From Enterobacter sp. Cy-643 (lineage in GTDB: Bacteria; Pseudomonadota; Gammaproteobacteria; Enterobacterales; Enterobacteriaceae), in assembly GCF_011752815.1 (NCBI RefSeq), contig NZ_VWWV01000010.1, forward strand, positions 1 through 64,000: DNA of 64,000 bases, written 5' to 3'. Positions 1 to 8,648 of the stretch are shown here, one piece after another (positions within the stretch are counted from its first letter, which is position 1; every line of letters starts with the position of its first letter). A program made the translations under genes and the position numbers. The notes under the pieces were generated by a model, which was not told the DNA's origin, ran no database searches, and saw only the letters and a program-made list of their open reading frames with translations.

Positions 1-116
1 TGGCGGCCGTAGCGCGGTGGTCCCACCTGACCCCATGCCGAACTCAGAAGTGAAACGCCGTAGCGCCGATGGTAGTGTGGGGTCTCCCCATGCGAGAGTA
101 GGGAACTGCCAGGCAT
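1..116 (+). rRNA. rrfC: 5S ribosomal RNA, 5' end cut by window
   Basis: This matches enterobacterial 5S rRNA from memory; the first four bases (TGCC) lie outside the window and the molecule ends at AGGCAT. The two tRNA genes that follow (Asp, Trp) and then hdfR are the arrangement at the distal end of E. coli rrnC, which is why that copy name is used. It is cut from the long rrn precursor and joins the large ribosomal subunit. Confidence 0.97.
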
Positions 117-169
117 CAAATTAAGCAGTAAACCGGGGCAACAAACCGGTAGTTGTAAAGAAATTCGGT

Positions 170-246
170 GGAGCGGTAGTTCAGTCGGTTAGAATACCTG
201 CCTGTCACGCAGGGGGTCGCGGGTTCGAGTCCCGTCCGTTCCGCCA
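170..246 (+). tRNA. aspT: tRNA-Asp (anticodon GTC)
   Basis: The 77-nt gene has a full cloverleaf, the GTC anticodon at 204-206, a TTCGAGT T-loop and an encoded CCA end. It sits 53 bp after 5S rRNA and is probably cotranscribed with the rrn operon and processed by RNase P and RNase E. Confidence 0.98.
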
Positions 247-256
247 CTTATTAAAA

Positions 257-283
257 TTAAGCCTGCTACTTAAGCAGGCTTAA
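257..283 (+). other. Hairpin between tRNA-Asp and tRNA-Trp
   Basis: An 11-bp perfect inverted repeat (TTAAGCCTGCT at 257-267, AGCAGGCTTAA at 273-283) flanks the loop ACTTA. No T-run follows on the plus strand, so it looks more like a processing or spacer structure than a strong terminator. Confidence 0.6.
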
Positions 284-297
284 TAGTAGGAAAATTT

Positions 298-373
298 AGG
301 GGCGTAGCTCAGTTGGTAGAGCACCGGTCTCCAAAACCGGGTGTCGCGAGTTCGAGTCTCTCCGCCCCTGCCA
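298..373 (+). tRNA. trpT: tRNA-Trp (anticodon CCA)
   Basis: The 76-nt gene has a full cloverleaf, the CCA anticodon at 331-333 and an encoded 3' CCA. It is the last gene of the rrn transcript and is followed within a few bases by an intrinsic terminator. Confidence 0.98.
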
Positions 374-378
374 TATAT

Positions 379-408
379 AATCCTTTGCTTAGGCAAAGGA
401 TTTTTTTT
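379..408 (+). terminator. Terminator of the rrn-aspT-trpT operon
   Basis: A 10-bp stem (AATCCTTTGC / GCAAAGGATT) with a four-base loop runs straight into eight T residues, six bases after trpT. This is a textbook Rho-independent terminator. Confidence 0.9.
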
Positions 409-451
409 GTCCAAAATTTCCCTCCTTTTGTTCATTGCTGTAAAAAGCGCA

Positions 452-1276
452 TTACTGCGCTATTAATGGTGTCTTCAATAATTCTTTGATAATGCTCTGT
501 TTGTCTGCATTTTGTAACCAAACAGCATACAACGGTCTGGACAGGGTTGTGCTTTCGGGAACAGGCCAGATCCCAGACTTTTCTTTTGCCCATTCAATCG
601 GTAGGAATGTACAACCGTTAAGTTCAGAGATTAGCTTGCAGGCTACTTTGGCTGAACTGGTGGTTAATACCGGAATGTCGTCACTCCCAATGAGCTCTGC
701 TTCATGCTGATGAAAATCCGCCCCCCACTCGATGCGTAAATAGTTGAGTGAAGCTTTACGGCTTTCCGCGGCAGGACCATAAAGCCCCATGCTGAAATAA
801 CCCAGCAGCTGGCTGGAGAATTCATCCATTTTTGGTGCTTCAGTTGTGAGTAATAAATCCAACTGGCGCTCATGAAGCTGTTTAACGAGTGACTGACGTT
901 GTGCAATTCGTGCTTCGAACTGCAGGCCGTTATGCTGTTGATAAAGCGCAATTAGCCATTCAGAAAGCATGCATTCCCAAAGCGATGCGCTGGCACCAAG
1001 CGTGAGCTGATTATGCTGAGAAGTATGCGATACCTCTTTTTTTGCCGCTAACCATGTATTCATCAGATTTTCTGCATAGGGCAACAGGCGCTCCCCGGCA
1101 GTTGTCAGCCGTATGTTATTGCGGTGGCGGGTAAAAAGGTTTACGCCCAGCTGATTTTCGAGCTGTCGGATGCGAAAGCTTACCGCAGATTGCGTCAAAT
1201 AAAGTGCTTCTGCAGCGCGACCAAAGTGCCGTGTTCTGCTAACTTCCAGGAAGGTTTTAAGTAATTCGGTGTCCAC
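452..1276 (-). CDS. hdfR: HdfR, LysR-type regulator
   Basis: A 274-residue LysR-family regulator, slightly shorter than the roughly 279 residues of E. coli HdfR. The N-terminal winged helix-turn-helix spans about residues 1-60, with the recognition segment [14 protein letters not shown]; the rest is the effector-binding domain. In E. coli HdfR represses the flagellar master operon flhDC, is itself repressed by H-NS and also activates gltBD. The start is a GTG preceded by GGAG at good spacing. It is divergent from maoP and faces the rrn terminator, as in E. coli. The last residues differ from E. coli. Confidence 0.93.
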   Translation of the reverse strand: MDTELLKTFLEVSRTRHFGRAAEALYLTQSAVSFRIRQLENQLGVNLFTRHRNNIRLTTAGERLLPYAENLMNTWLAAKKEVSHTSQHNQLTLGASASLWECMLSEWLIALYQQHNGLQFEARIAQRQSLVKQLHERQLDLLLTTEAPKMDEFSSQLLGYFSMGLYGPAAESRKASLNYLRIEWGADFHQHEAELIGSDDIPVLTTSSAKVACKLISELNGCTFLPIEWAKEKSGIWPVPESTTLSRPLYAVWLQNADKQSIIKELLKTPLIAQ

Positions 1277-1343
1277 GCCTTACTCCAAAAAATAATTTGT
1301 CGTTATGATTTAAATGTTTTGTTTTACACTCTGTCAAGCGTAA

Positions 1344-1360
1344 CTAATACTCCGCGCCAT
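1344..1360 (+). promoter_or_regulatory. maoS: Candidate maoS site of the MaoP system
   Basis: The 17-bp string CTAATACTCCGCGCCAT lies 35 bp before maoP. E. coli has a 17-bp cis site, maoS, in this position, which together with MaoP sets long-range mobility in the Ori macrodomain. The sequence match is from memory and the position is right, so this is a probable identification only. Confidence 0.45.
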
Positions 1361-1395
1361 AAATAGCTCGGCCAAGAAAATCAGGAGCGTGTAGG

Positions 1396-1734
1396 ATGGC
1401 GGAAAGCTTTACGACGACTAATCGGTTTTTCGACAATAAACATTATCCACGTGGGTTTGCTCGCCATGGTGATTTCACCATCAAAGAGGCACAGCTGTTA
1501 GAACGTCATGGTTTTGCGTTCAATGAGCTGGACCTTGGTAAGCGCGAACCAGGCACTGAAGAAGAAGTGCAGTTTGTTGCCGTATGCCGTGGTGTGCGCG
1601 AGCCTGCTACTGAAGCGGAACGTGTCTGGAGCAAGTACATGGCGCGTATTAAGCGTCCAAAACGTTTTCATACTCTGTCTGGCGGCAAACCGCAGATGGA
1701 TACGGTTGAAGACTACAGCGATAGTGATGATTAA
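1396..1734 (+). CDS. maoP: MaoP, Ori macrodomain organisation protein
   Basis: A small acidic-tailed protein of 112 residues, the E. coli length (formerly YifE). It belongs to the group of proteins (with Dam, SeqA, MatP, MukBEF) that co-occur in enterobacteria, and in E. coli it acts with the maoS site to organise the Ori macrodomain. No enzyme motif is visible. A GGAG-like ribosome binding site precedes the ATG. It is divergent from hdfR and is followed by a bidirectional terminator shared with yifB. Confidence 0.95.
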   Translation: MAESFTTTNRFFDNKHYPRGFARHGDFTIKEAQLLERHGFAFNELDLGKREPGTEEEVQFVAVCRGVREPATEAERVWSKYMARIKRPKRFHTLSGGKPQMDTVEDYSDSDD

Positions 1735-1760
1735 AAAATGGGGCGAAAGCCCCATTTTTT
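1733..1760. terminator. Bidirectional terminator between maoP and yifB
   Basis: The stem TGGGGC / GCCCCA with a GAAA tetraloop is flanked by six A residues on one side and six T residues on the other, so it can end both convergent transcripts. It overlaps the maoP stop and the yifB stop. Confidence 0.9.
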
Positions 1761-3279
1761 ATTCTGCCAGCCTGTGCAAATGCAGAAGTAGCCGATCGAT
1801 TGTTCGATAGCTTAGTGCTTCCTGGAGATGTACCCGAGTAATACTCTCGCAATACTCGATGTCCGCTATGGTACGAGAGACTTTCAGAAGACGTTGCCAT
1901 GCCCTGACCGACAGGCCCAGCTTGAGTAATGTTTCCTCCAGCCAAACTGCATCATCCGGCGCAAGCACGCAGTGTTCGCGGATCTCATGGTTGCTGAGTC
2001 GGGCATTCAGCTTGTTCTGCCGGGAGAGTTGCCTGTCACGTGTCTCTATAACCCTTTCCCTTATCCTTTCGCTTTTTTCTTCATGATGATTTGTTTTACT
2101 TAGCATTCCGGCTGGAAGAAGCGGGATATCCACCGAGAGGTCAAAGCGGTCGAGAAAAGGGCCCGAGAGCCGGTTCATATAGCGTAAAGTCTGCTGTGGT
2201 GTGGCACGGTTATGCTTGCCCTCATAGTGCCCCGTTGGGCTCGGGTTCATCGCAGCGATAAGCTGAAAATCTGCGGGGTAGGTAATTTTTGCTCGAGTGC
2301 GGGAGATATGAATCTCGCCTGATTCAATAGGTTCCCTGAGCGAGTCCAGCACGCGGCGCTCAAACTCAGGTAATTCATCCAGAAATAACACGCCGTTATG
2401 CGCTAAAGAAATTTCTCCTGGCTGCGGGATAGCCCCACCGCCCACGACGGAAGTTAAAGAGGCACTATGATGGGGAGCCCTGAACGGACGCTGACGCCAA
2501 TGGCGATGAAGATGTGAGGATTGCACCAGGCTCAGAATGGCTGCGCTCTGTAGTGCTTCAGCATCGTTCAAAGGAGGAAGAAGCGTATTGAGCCGGCTCG
2601 CCAGCATGGTTTTACCTGTTCCCGGAGGGCCTATCAGCAACAGGTTATGACCACCAGTCGCCGCAATTTCCAGCGCTCGTTTGCCCTGGCTCTGCCCAAT
2701 AATCTCATTCATGTCTTCTGTGTTATCCGCTTGCCACAGCGCAGGGCTAACCGGGGTGCGGAGGTCATGCCTTCCTTCCAGCCAGGCGCATACCTCGGTT
2801 AGATGCGTGGCCACAAAGCAGCCCGGTTTAGCGATCAGGCCAACCTCTTCTTCATTTTCTGCGGCAACCACGACTTCTCGCCCGGCTTTCAAAGCCTCCA
2901 TAGCGGATGATATGGCCCCAGAAACCCCACGTAGCTCTCCCGTTAGCGCAAGCTCTCCGATAAACTCGAGCTGGGCCAGCCTGGGCGTATTTAGCTGCTC
3001 AGAGGCAACCAGCAGCGCCAGAGCAATAGGCAGATCATATCTTCCACCTTCTTTGGGAAGGTCGGCCGGGGCAAGGTTAATGGTGATTTTACGTGCCGGA
3101 AACGTGTAGCCGCTATTGATCAAAGCGCTTCTAACTCGATCCCGGGCTTCTCTCACGGTGGTTTCAGGTAGGCCGACAAGCGTCAGCCCTGGTAAACCTG
3201 CACTGATATGTACTTCAACCGTAACCTGAGGGGCGTGAACGCCGAGTGCTGCTCTGGTGTAGACAACCGACAGTGACAT
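1759..3279 (-). CDS. yifB: YifB, ComM-like AAA+ ATPase of the Mg-chelatase group
   Basis: A 506-residue AAA+ protein related to ComM, the branch-migration helicase used in natural transformation. An N-terminal Lon-protease-like ChlI domain (about 1-160) precedes a Mg-chelatase-type ATPase with Walker A GPPGTGKT at 217-224 and Walker B VLFLDE at 297-302, and a C-terminal lid with the LGLSVRAWQRLLKVARTIAD-type motif. I start at the ATG at 3279 (MSLSVVYT), which has GGAGGA just upstream and matches E. coli; an in-frame ATG 12 codons earlier is less likely. Its cellular role in E. coli is not settled. Confidence 0.92.
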   Translation of the reverse strand: MSLSVVYTRAALGVHAPQVTVEVHISAGLPGLTLVGLPETTVREARDRVRSALINSGYTFPARKITINLAPADLPKEGGRYDLPIALALLVASEQLNTPRLAQLEFIGELALTGELRGVSGAISSAMEALKAGREVVVAAENEEEVGLIAKPGCFVATHLTEVCAWLEGRHDLRTPVSPALWQADNTEDMNEIIGQSQGKRALEIAATGGHNLLLIGPPGTGKTMLASRLNTLLPPLNDAEALQSAAILSLVQSSHLHRHWRQRPFRAPHHSASLTSVVGGGAIPQPGEISLAHNGVLFLDELPEFERRVLDSLREPIESGEIHISRTRAKITYPADFQLIAAMNPSPTGHYEGKHNRATPQQTLRYMNRLSGPFLDRFDLSVDIPLLPAGMLSKTNHHEEKSERIRERVIETRDRQLSRQNKLNARLSNHEIREHCVLAPDDAVWLEETLLKLGLSVRAWQRLLKVSRTIADIEYCESITRVHLQEALSYRTIDRLLLHLHRLAE

Positions 3280-3633
3280 TTTTCCTCCGTGAAAAACTTC
3301 ATTCTGCCGCGCCAATAAAAGATTAAATATTGTTCTTTTGATGCCCCGGGAAGCATCTCCCTGGTTTTTTTTATCGACTTTCTTTTTTACGGCTCTGGCT
3401 GCGAAGTCGATCGCACAACAATAACTTTTTACTGGTATTACGCAGAAAATACCCTCAGCAGACCAGTTTTATGAATTATTTTCACTTTCTCGTTATGCAC
3501 TGAAATTAAATAATTTTTATGCTAATTAATTTCAACGACGATCTTTTCGTCATAAAAAAATATTGTGCTTTACGTCAACTCTGTGATAACTCTGTAGGCA
3601 TTACTTCGAACTAGACGTTAGAACATACAGAAA
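3280..3633 (+). promoter_or_regulatory. Promoter region of the ilv operon
   Basis: This 354-bp gap between divergent yifB and ilvL is A+T-rich in its middle and contains no protein gene I can support. It must hold the ilvLXGMEDA promoter; TTGTGC at 3563-3568 with GATAAC at 3585-3590 is one possible -35/-10 pair (16-bp spacing), but the match is weak. The upstream A-rich segment is the kind of sequence to which IHF binds before E. coli ilv. Confidence 0.5.
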
Positions 3634-3732
3634 ATGACAGCCCTTCTACGAGTGATTAGCCTGGTCGTGATTAGCGTGGTGGTGATTATTATCCCACCGT
3701 GCGGGGCTGCACTTGGAGAAAGAAAGGCTTAA
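3634..3732 (+). CDS. ilvL: IlvL, ilv operon leader peptide
   Basis: A 32-codon leader peptide beginning MTALLRVISLVV. Fifteen of its residues are Leu, Val or Ile, including an unbroken VVVIII run. Ribosome stalling at these codons when a charged branched-chain tRNA is short prevents formation of the attenuator hairpin downstream and lets transcription enter ilvXGMEDA. The length equals E. coli IlvL; the end reads GERKA where E. coli, as recalled, has GRGKA. Confidence 0.95.
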   Translation: MTALLRVISLVVISVVVIIIPPCGAALGERKA

Positions 3733-3754
3733 AAATCAAGCCTGAATCGAAAAG

Positions 3755-3786
3755 AACCCCCGCACCGAAAGGTCCGGGGGTTTTTT
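3755..3786 (+). terminator. ilv attenuator terminator
   Basis: The core stem AACCCCCG / CGGGGGTT, with an inner CC...GG pair, is followed by at least six T residues. It lies 22 bp after the ilvL stop and is the regulated terminator of the leader. Confidence 0.93.
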
Positions 3787-3819
3787 GTTGACTGAAGAAT
3801 GTGAAGCGAGGAACAGAGT

Positions 3820-3870
3820 ATGTGTTGCAGAATAAAATGCTGTTTCTCCGGTAATGAGACGGGGAACTAA
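3820..3870 (+). CDS. ilvX: IlvX small protein
   Basis: A 16-codon gene encoding [16 protein letters not shown], ending two bases before the ilvG start. E. coli has a 16-codon gene, ilvX, in exactly this place; from memory its product shares the CFS and C-terminal TGN residues. GAGGA lies seven bases before the ATG, so translation is likely. It has four Cys in 16 residues, unlike the E. coli peptide as I recall it. The role is unknown; it may couple translation into ilvG. Confidence 0.7.
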   Translation: MCCRIKCCFSGNETGN

Positions 3871-3872
3871 CT

Positions 3873-5519
3873 ATGAATGGTGCACAGTGGGTAGTACATG
3901 CGTTGCGAGCGCAGGGTGTTGAAACAGTTTTCGGTTATCCTGGCGGCGCGATTATGCCGGTGTACGATGCGTTGTACGACGGTGGTGTGGAACATCTACT
4001 GTGTCGCCATGAGCAAGGCGCGGCCATGGCGGCCATTGGTTATGCCCGCTCAACCGGTAAAACCGGTGTCTGTATTGCCACTTCTGGCCCCGGCGCGACG
4101 AATCTGTTAACCGGCCTTGCTGACGCACTGTTAGATTCTGTTCCCGTGGTTGCCATCACCGGCCAGGTGGCTGCGCCTTTGATCGGGACTGATGCTTTCC
4201 AGGAAGTTGACGTCCTCGGCCTGTCGCTTGCCTGCACCAAACACAGTTTCCTCGTTGAATCCCTTGATGAACTGCCGCGCGTACTTGCCGAGGCATTTGA
4301 AATTGCAAATTCCGGCCGGCCAGGTCCCGTTCTGGTCGATATTCCAAAAGATATTCAGTTAGCTATCGGTGAGCCTGAGACCTGGCTATCTACCGTTGAA
4401 GATGATGCAGATCTGCCGTTGGCTGAATTGCAACGAGCCCGCGAAATGCTCGCTCAGGCCAAAAAGCCTATGCTTTACGTTGGTGGCGGCGTGGGGATGG
4501 CGCAGGCGGTTCCGGCACTTCGTGAGTTTATTTCCGTCACGGGTCTGCCTTCCACTGTCACTCTGAAAGGGCTGGGTGCAGTACCTGCCGACCATGCGTT
4601 TTATACCGGCATGCTGGGGATGCACGGCACCAAAGCGGCAAACCTGGCCGTTCAGGAATGCGATCTGCTGTTGGCCGTTGGCGCCCGTTTCGATGATCGC
4701 GTCACCGGGAAGCTGAATACCTTTGCTCCGCACGCCAAAGTTATCCACATGGATATCGATCCTGCGGAGCTGAGCAAACTGCGCCAGGCGCATGTCGCGT
4801 TGCAGGGGCCGCTGAACCAACTCTTACCGGCTTTGCAGCAACCGTTGCAAATTACCGCCTGGCAGCAGCATATCGCTGGCCTGACCGAAGAACACCAGTG
4901 GCGCTACGATCATCCAGGTCAGGCTATCTATGCCCCTCTGCTGCTGAAGCAGCTCTCCGATCGCAAACCAGCAGAAGCCGTTGTGACCACCGACGTAGGT
5001 CAGCATCAGATGTGGACCGCGCAGCACATGACCTTCACCCGCCCGGAGAACTTCATCACTTCCAGCGGCCTTGGCACGATGGGCTTTGGTTTACCCGCCG
5101 CCGTTGGCGCCCAGGTTGCAAGGCCGGAAGATACGGTTATCTGCGTCTCCGGCGATGGATCTTTCATGATGAACGTTCAGGAGTTAGGCACCATCAAGCG
5201 TAAGCAGTTGCCGGTCAAAATCCTGCTGCTCGATAACCAACGCCTGGGCATGGTGAGACAGTGGCAGCAGCTGTTTTTTGAAGAACGCTACAGTGAAACC
5301 ACCCTGACCGACAACCCCGATTTCCTCACGCTGGCCAGCGCCTTTGGCATTCCAGGCCAGCACATCACCCGTAAAGACCAGGTAGAAGCCGCGTTAGACG
5401 CTCTGCTGAACAGCGACGGCCCGTACATGCTTCACGTCTCGATCGATGAGTACGAAAACGTCTGGCCGTTGGTACCGCCCGGTGCCAGTAACTCGCAAAT
5501 GCTGGAGAAATTATCATGA
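3873..5519 (+). CDS. ilvG: Acetolactate synthase II large subunit
   Basis: The catalytic subunit of acetohydroxyacid synthase II condenses two pyruvates, or pyruvate and 2-oxobutyrate, in the first common step of valine and isoleucine synthesis. All 548 residues are open. The catalytic glutamate is in RHEQGA (Glu47); the thiamine diphosphate motif begins GDGS at 427-430 and ends at Asn455; the central FAD-linked domain lies between. E. coli K-12 carries a frameshift in this gene, which is not present here, so isozyme II (valine-resistant) should be made. It overlaps ilvM by four bases (ATGA). Confidence 0.98.
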   Translation: MNGAQWVVHALRAQGVETVFGYPGGAIMPVYDALYDGGVEHLLCRHEQGAAMAAIGYARSTGKTGVCIATSGPGATNLLTGLADALLDSVPVVAITGQVAAPLIGTDAFQEVDVLGLSLACTKHSFLVESLDELPRVLAEAFEIANSGRPGPVLVDIPKDIQLAIGEPETWLSTVEDDADLPLAELQRAREMLAQAKKPMLYVGGGVGMAQAVPALREFISVTGLPSTVTLKGLGAVPADHAFYTGMLGMHGTKAANLAVQECDLLLAVGARFDDRVTGKLNTFAPHAKVIHMDIDPAELSKLRQAHVALQGPLNQLLPALQQPLQITAWQQHIAGLTEEHQWRYDHPGQAIYAPLLLKQLSDRKPAEAVVTTDVGQHQMWTAQHMTFTRPENFITSSGLGTMGFGLPAAVGAQVARPEDTVICVSGDGSFMMNVQELGTIKRKQLPVKILLLDNQRLGMVRQWQQLFFEERYSETTLTDNPDFLTLASAFGIPGQHITRKDQVEAALDALLNSDGPYMLHVSIDEYENVWPLVPPGASNSQMLEKLS

Positions 5520-5773
5520 TGCAACATCAGCTCGCCGTGCAGGCTCGCTTCCGCCCGGAAACGTTAGAACGTGTTTTACGCGTGGTGCGCCATCGTGGCT
5601 TCCAGATCTGCGCGATGAATATGGCCTCAGCGGGGAATACCGACAATATTAATATTGAATTGACCATTGCTAGCCTGCGGCCAGTCGAATTACTGTTTAC
5701 TCAATTAAGCAAGCTGGTAGACGTTGCCTGCGTTGAAATCCAGCAACCAACATCACAACAAATCCGCGCCTGA
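5516..5773 (+). CDS. ilvM: Acetolactate synthase II small subunit
   Basis: An 85-residue ACT-domain regulatory subunit that activates IlvG and stabilises the AHAS II complex. The conserved start MMQHQ, the [12 protein letters not shown] core and the SQQIRA end match E. coli IlvM, two residues longer there. Its ATG overlaps the ilvG stop, implying translational coupling and stoichiometric synthesis. Confidence 0.96.
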   Translation: MMQHQLAVQARFRPETLERVLRVVRHRGFQICAMNMASAGNTDNINIELTIASLRPVELLFTQLSKLVDVACVEIQQPTSQQIRA

Positions 5774-5792
5774 GCGTAAAAGGAAGAGAACA

Positions 5793-6722
5793 ATGACGAC
5801 CAAGAAAGCTGATTACATCTGGTTCAATGGCGAGATGACTCCGTGGGGAGAAGCGAAAGTTCACGTCATGTCCCACGCGCTGCACTACGGTACTTCGGTC
5901 TTTGAAGGCATCCGGTGCTACGACTCGCACAAAGGGCCAGTGGTGTTCCGTCATCGTGAACACATGCAGCGCTTGCGCGACTCAGCAAAAATCTATCGCT
6001 TCCCGGTATCGCAAAGCGTTGATGAGCTGATGGAAGCCTGTCGTGCGGTTATCCGTAAAAACAATCTCACCAGCGCTTACATCCGTCCTCTGGTCTTTGT
6101 TGGCGACGTAGGTATGGGCGTTAACCCACCGGAAGGATACACCACCGACGTGATCATTGCGGCCTTCCCGTGGGGCGCTTACCTGGGCGCTGAAGCACTG
6201 GATCAGGGGATTGATGCAATGGTCTCTTCCTGGAATCGCGCGGCACCAAACACCATTCCAACCGCGGCCAAAGCGGGCGGTAACTACCTTTCCTCTCTGC
6301 TGGTCGGCAGCGAAGCACGTCGCCACGGTTATCAGGAAGGGATTGCGCTTGATGTGAACGGTTTCCTGTCTGAGGGGGCGGGTGAAAACCTGTTCGAAGT
6401 AAAAGACGGCGTGATCTACACCCCGCCATTTACCTCTTCAGCGCTGCCTGGCATTACCCGCGATGCAATCATCAAGCTGGCAAAAGATCTGGGTATTGAA
6501 GTGCGTGAGCAGGTGCTGTCGCGTGAGTCTCTGTACCTGGCCGATGAAGTCTTTATGTCCGGTACCGCCGCAGAAATCACCCCGGTTCGCAGCGTAGACC
6601 GCATTCAGGTCGGCGAAGGCCGCTGCGGTCCGGTTACCAAACGTATTCAACAGGCATTCTTTGGCTTGTTCACCGGTGAAACTGAAGACAAATGGGGCTG
6701 GTTAGATCAGGTAAACCCATAA
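5793..6722 (+). CDS. ilvE: Branched-chain amino acid aminotransferase
   Basis: A 309-residue fold-type IV PLP enzyme that makes the final transamination to Leu, Ile and Val from their 2-oxo acids with glutamate. The PLP-binding lysine is Lys160 in TAAKAGGNY, as in E. coli. The start chosen is the ATG at 5793, preceded by AGGAAGAG; an open frame runs 23 codons further upstream but overlaps ilvM and is not needed. Third structural gene of the ilvGMEDA operon. Confidence 0.97.
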   Translation: MTTKKADYIWFNGEMTPWGEAKVHVMSHALHYGTSVFEGIRCYDSHKGPVVFRHREHMQRLRDSAKIYRFPVSQSVDELMEACRAVIRKNNLTSAYIRPLVFVGDVGMGVNPPEGYTTDVIIAAFPWGAYLGAEALDQGIDAMVSSWNRAAPNTIPTAAKAGGNYLSSLLVGSEARRHGYQEGIALDVNGFLSEGAGENLFEVKDGVIYTPPFTSSALPGITRDAIIKLAKDLGIEVREQVLSRESLYLADEVFMSGTAAEITPVRSVDRIQVGEGRCGPVTKRIQQAFFGLFTGETEDKWGWLDQVNP

Positions 6723-6795
6723 GTCTTAAACAAAAAAATAATCAGGTGGGCGGCAATTGACCGCCTGCTACCCGACAGACTGGAGTAAATAAAGC

Positions 6796-8646
6796 ATGCC
6801 TAAGTATCGTTCCGCCACTACAACCCACGGCCGCAATATGGCGGGTGCCCGCGCGCTGTGGCGCGCAACGGGGATGACCGACGCCGATTTCGGCAAACCG
6901 ATTATTGCGGTCGTTAACTCCTTTACCCAATTCGTTCCGGGCCACGTTCACCTGCGCGATCTGGGTAAACTGGTTGCCGAGCAAATCGAAGCCTCCGGCG
7001 GCGTAGCGAAAGAGTTCAACACCATTGCGGTGGATGATGGTATCGCGATGGGGCATGGCGGCATGCTCTATTCTCTGCCGTCCCGCGAGCTGATTGCAGA
7101 CTCGGTTGAGTACATGGTGAACGCTCACTGCGCCGATGCCATGGTTTGTATCTCCAACTGCGACAAAATCACCCCAGGGATGCTGATGGCCTCTCTTCGC
7201 CTCAACATTCCGGTGATCTTCGTTTCCGGCGGTCCGATGGAAGCCGGGAAAACTAAACTTTCCGATCAGATCATCAAGCTGGATCTGGTCGATGCGATGA
7301 TTCAGGGTGCGGACCCGAAAGTTTCTGACGAGCAAAGCGAGCAGGTTGAACGCTCCGCGTGTCCAACATGCGGCTCTTGTTCAGGTATGTTCACTGCCAA
7401 CTCCATGAACTGCCTGACCGAGGCGCTAGGTCTGTCTCAGCCGGGTAACGGTTCACTGCTGGCGACGCACGCTGACCGCAAAGAGTTGTTCCTGAACGCG
7501 GGTAAACGCATTGTTGAACTGACCAAGCGCTATTACGAGCAGGATGATGCCACCGCGCTCCCGCGCAGCATCGCCAGCAAAGAGGCGTTCGAAAACGCCA
7601 TGACGCTGGATATCGCCATGGGCGGCTCCACTAACACCGTTCTGCACCTGCTGGCCGCCGCGCAAGAAGCTGAAATCGACTTCACCATGACCGACATTGA
7701 CCAGCTGTCCCGCAAGGTTCCACAGCTGTGTAAAGTCGCGCCAAGCACCCAGAAATACCATATGGAAGACGTGCACCGCGCCGGTGGCGTGCTCGGCATT
7801 CTCGGTGAGCTGGATCGCGCCGGATTGTTGAACCGCGAAGTGAAAAACGTGCTTGGCCTTTCCCTGCCGCAGACGCTGGAACAATACGATGTGATGCTGA
7901 CCAAAGACGAAGCGGTTAAAACCATGTTCCGCGCGGGTCCGGCTGGCATTCGTACCACCCAGGCTTTCTCGCAGAACTGCCGTTGGGACACGCTGGATGA
8001 CGATCGCGCTAACGGTTGTATTCGCTCACTGGAAAACGCCTACAGCAAAGATGGCGGCCTGGCCGTTCTGTACGGCAACTTCGCGGAAAACGGCTGTATT
8101 GTTAAAACCGCTGGCGTGGATGAAGGCAGCCTGGTATTCCGCGGTCCGGCCAAAGTTTATGAAAGTCAGGACGATGCGGTAGAAGCCATCCTCGGCGGTA
8201 AAGTCGTTGCAGGTGACGTGGTTGTTATTCGTTACGAAGGGCCAAAAGGCGGGCCTGGTATGCAGGAAATGCTCTACCCAACCACCTTCCTGAAATCTAT
8301 GGGACTGGGTAAAGCCTGCGCGCTGGTCACCGACGGCCGTTTCTCCGGCGGGACCTCGGGTCTGTCGATCGGGCACGTTTCTCCTGAAGCCGCCAGCGGC
8401 GGCAATATTGCGCTGATTGAAGATGGCGACATGATTGCCATCGATATTCCTAACCGCGGTATTCAGCTGCAGCTTACCGATCAGGAAATGGCGGCACGTC
8501 GTGAGGCACAGGAAGCTCGCGGTGACGCTGCCTGGACGCCACGCAATCGTGAGCGCCAGGTTTCCTTCGCCCTGCGCGCCTACGCCAGCCTCGCCACCAG
8601 TGCGGATAAAGGCGCAGTGCGTGATAAAAGCAAGCTTGGAGGCTAA
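6796..8646 (+). CDS. ilvD: Dihydroxy-acid dehydratase
   Basis: A 616-residue Fe-S dehydratase of the IlvD/Edd family that converts 2,3-dihydroxy-isovalerate and 2,3-dihydroxy-3-methylvalerate to the 2-oxo acids. Cluster-ligand cysteines Cys122 ([10 protein letters not shown]) and Cys195 ([11 protein letters not shown]) are present. It follows ilvE after a 73-bp gap and is two bases before ilvA, so the pair is probably translationally coupled. Confidence 0.98.
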   Translation: MPKYRSATTTHGRNMAGARALWRATGMTDADFGKPIIAVVNSFTQFVPGHVHLRDLGKLVAEQIEASGGVAKEFNTIAVDDGIAMGHGGMLYSLPSRELIADSVEYMVNAHCADAMVCISNCDKITPGMLMASLRLNIPVIFVSGGPMEAGKTKLSDQIIKLDLVDAMIQGADPKVSDEQSEQVERSACPTCGSCSGMFTANSMNCLTEALGLSQPGNGSLLATHADRKELFLNAGKRIVELTKRYYEQDDATALPRSIASKEAFENAMTLDIAMGGSTNTVLHLLAAAQEAEIDFTMTDIDQLSRKVPQLCKVAPSTQKYHMEDVHRAGGVLGILGELDRAGLLNREVKNVLGLSLPQTLEQYDVMLTKDEAVKTMFRAGPAGIRTTQAFSQNCRWDTLDDDRANGCIRSLENAYSKDGGLAVLYGNFAENGCIVKTAGVDEGSLVFRGPAKVYESQDDAVEAILGGKVVAGDVVVIRYEGPKGGPGMQEMLYPTTFLKSMGLGKACALVTDGRFSGGTSGLSIGHVSPEAASGGNIALIEDGDMIAIDIPNRGIQLQLTDQEMAARREAQEARGDAAWTPRNRERQVSFALRAYASLATSADKGAVRDKSKLGG

Positions 8647-8648
8647 TT

